The position numbers and the translations under genes were made by a program. The notes beneath the pieces are model-generated. The model did not search any database. It was not told the DNA's origin and worked only from the letters and a program-made list of their open reading frames with translations. A DNA stretch of 64,000 nt from Streptomyces sp. MBT53 (GTDB lineage: Bacteria > Actinomycetota > Actinomycetes > Streptomycetales > Streptomycetaceae), in assembly GCF_016654115.1 (NCBI RefSeq), contig NZ_JAEQAZ010000039.1:1-64000 (forward strand), written 5' to 3'. This document shows positions 62,634 through 64,000 of the stretch, one piece after another (positions within the stretch are counted from its first letter, which is position 1; the number at the start of each line of letters is the position of its first letter).

Positions 62634-63568
62634 CCGCCACGACAACGGCCCCTCTGGCCGCCACTGCGACCCGCACCGCGCGCCCGCCCTCGGACAGGCT
62701 GCGCGCCTGGGCCACCCGTGCCCCACTGCTCCCCGCCCTGGTCTTCATGATCGTCGTGACCCAACTCCCGTTCGTGGCCACGCTGGTGATCTCGTTCTTC
62801 GACTGGAACGCGCTCTACCCGAAGGCCCGGCACTTCACCGGTTTCGACAACTACCAGCAGGTTCTCAGCGACGCCGACCTGCGCCACTCGGTGTGGACGA
62901 CCGTCCTGCTCACCGTCGCGGTGGTGCTGGCCAGCCTGGTCCTGGGCCTGCTCCTCGCACTGCTCCTGGACCGGAGGTTCCGCGGCCGGGGCTTCGTCCG
63001 CACCCTGCTGATCGCCCCGTTCCTGGTGGTGCCGGTGGCCGCGGCCCTGCTCTGGAAGCATGTGCTCTACAACCCTGAATACGGCCTGCTCAACGGTCTG
63101 TTGCACTATGTGGGCGGACCGCAGCCGGACTGGATCTCCAACACCCCGCTGCTCGCCGTAGAGGCCTCGCTGGTGTGGCAGTGGACGCCGTTCATGATGC
63201 TGATCCTGCTGGCCGGGCTGCAGAGCCGCGACCACCAGCAGATCGAGGCCGCGAAGGTGGACGGCGCCAGTGACTGGCAGGTCTTCCGCTATCTGACGCT
63301 GCCGCATCTGCGCCGCTATCTCGAACTCGGCGCCCTGCTGGGCTCGATCTACATCGTCCAGAACTTCGACGCGGTCTTCACCATCACCTCCGGCGGCCTG
63401 GGCACGGCCAACCTGCCCTACACCGTCTACCAGAGCTTCTACCAGGCCCACGAGAACGGCCTCGCCTCGGCGGCCGGCGTCCTGGTCGTCATCGGCTCGA
63501 TCATCATCGCGACCTTCGCCCTACGGGTCGTGTCGTCCCTGTTCCGAGAGGAGGCGTCCCGCGCATGA
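62630..63568 (+). CDS. Polyol/sugar ABC transporter permease (SmoF-like)
   Basis: This 312-residue inner-membrane permease has six hydrophobic segments and the EAA loop QQIEAAKVDGASDWQVFRYLTLPHLRR. The ATG at 62630 overlaps the binding-protein stop as ATGA, with GAGGG before it. Its partner starts at 63565 with another ATGA. Confidence 0.93.
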   Translation: MTATTTAPLAATATRTARPPSDRLRAWATRAPLLPALVFMIVVTQLPFVATLVISFFDWNALYPKARHFTGFDNYQQVLSDADLRHSVWTTVLLTVAVVLASLVLGLLLALLLDRRFRGRGFVRTLLIAPFLVVPVAAALLWKHVLYNPEYGLLNGLLHYVGGPQPDWISNTPLLAVEASLVWQWTPFMMLILLAGLQSRDHQQIEAAKVDGASDWQVFRYLTLPHLRRYLELGALLGSIYIVQNFDAVFTITSGGLGTANLPYTVYQSFYQAHENGLASAAGVLVVIGSIIIATFALRVVSSLFREEASRA

Positions 63569-64000
63569 GCAGCATCGCCGTACGCGCGCGTGCCCGCCGC
63601 AAAGGCGCGGGCCTGGGCCTGGTGGCCTGGCTGATCGGCATCGTGTTCTTCCTGCCCATCGCCTGGATGGCGCTGACGTCCTTCCACTCGGAGACGGACG
63701 CGGCGACCAATCCGCCGTCCTTCGGGGCCGCCCTCACGCTGGACGGCTACCGGGAGTTCTTCGGCACGGGCGGCGGCGCGAGCCCCTGGCCCGCGCTGGT
63801 CAACTCCCTTGTCGCGTCCGTGGCTTCGACGCTCTTCGTGCTGCTGCTGGCGTTCCCGGCGGCCTACGCGCTGTCGATCCGCCCGGTGAAGAAGTGGACC
63901 GACGTCCTGTTCTTCTTCCTGTCCACGAAGATGCTGCCGGTGGTGGCGGGCCTGCTGCCGATCTACCTGTTCGCGAAGAACGCCGGGATGCTGGACAACA
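63565..64000 (+). CDS. Polyol/sugar ABC transporter permease (SmoG-like), partial
   Basis: This gene starts with an ATG overlapping the previous stop (ATGA) and is cut by the window edge after 145 codons. The visible part has the first hydrophobic segments and the block FFFLSTKMLPVVAGLLPIYL that is typical of the mannitol/sorbitol permease SmoG/MtlG group. The remaining half, including the EAA loop, lies outside. Confidence 0.88.
   Translation, partial: MSSIAVRARARRKGAGLGLVAWLIGIVFFLPIAWMALTSFHSETDAATNPPSFGAALTLDGYREFFGTGGGASPWPALVNSLVASVASTLFVLLLAFPAAYALSIRPVKKWTDVLFFFLSTKMLPVVAGLLPIYLFAKNAGMLDN

Overview
The window reads as a piece of a Streptomyces chromosome. The DNA is very GC-rich with strong G/C bias at third codon positions, GTG and TTG starts are common, and genes are often joined by 4-base ATGA or GTGA overlaps. 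It carries an ectABCD cluster flanked by a gene for an LAETG-anchored wall protein, an arrangement I recall from Streptomyces, and two copies of the dispersed intergenic element beginning AGGGGCGCGGGG that is widespread in that genus. I see no tRNA, rRNA, CRISPR array, prophage or insertion sequence.

Region 1 (1-12 kb): a sortase-anchored surface protein; a leftward unit of polar-amino-acid ABC transporter (binding protein, permease, ATPase) plus amidohydrolase; a class V aminotransferase; a decayed DinB/DUF664 remnant; the complete ectoine/5-hydroxyectoine operon ectABCD; a second class V aminotransferase-fold protein; and a DsbA/FrnE-type oxidoreductase.

Region 2 (11.5-27 kb): mixed housekeeping and regulatory genes. 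These are GNAT acetyltransferases, a GlxA/AraC regulator divergent from an MFS exporter, a DUF1349 protein, an aldehyde dehydrogenase of the alpha-ketoglutaric-semialdehyde type divergent from an IclR regulator, a class B penicillin-binding protein, an NCS2 purine permease, an ECF (SigE-family) sigma factor with a membrane partner, a MerR regulator and a membrane protein.

Region 3 (22.9-61 kb): a large pectin-utilisation region. Secreted enzymes attack rhamnogalacturonan (PL4 lyase, CE12 acetylesterase), homogalacturonan (PL1 and two PL9 lyases, two CE8 pectin methylesterases) and arabinan or other side chains (two GH43 proteins, one with two catalytic modules). A sugar-binding lipoprotein and two ABC permeases import the products. 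An IlvD/Edd dehydratase, a DHDPS-family lyase, a Gfo/Idh oxidoreductase and a DUF6807 protein would process sugars or sugar acids under a GntR regulator. Further right, a uronate dehydrogenase and a 5-dehydro-4-deoxyglucarate dehydratase supply an oxidative uronate route whose product would fit the aldehyde dehydrogenase at 15-16.7 kb. A palindrome with core AAGCGCTT recurs across 44-53 kb, suggesting one LacI-type regulon whose regulator is not in the window.

Two insertions interrupt the pectin region. One (30.8-37 kb) is an acid phosphatase, a WXG100-like protein and a 1444-residue RHS-repeat polymorphic toxin with a downstream immunity candidate. The other (53-57 kb) is a set of unrelated small genes (metallo-beta-lactamase fold, HD domain, DinB-like, DUF6010, MFS). 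The right edge holds a DeoR regulator and the start of a polyol-type ABC operon whose second permease runs off the end.
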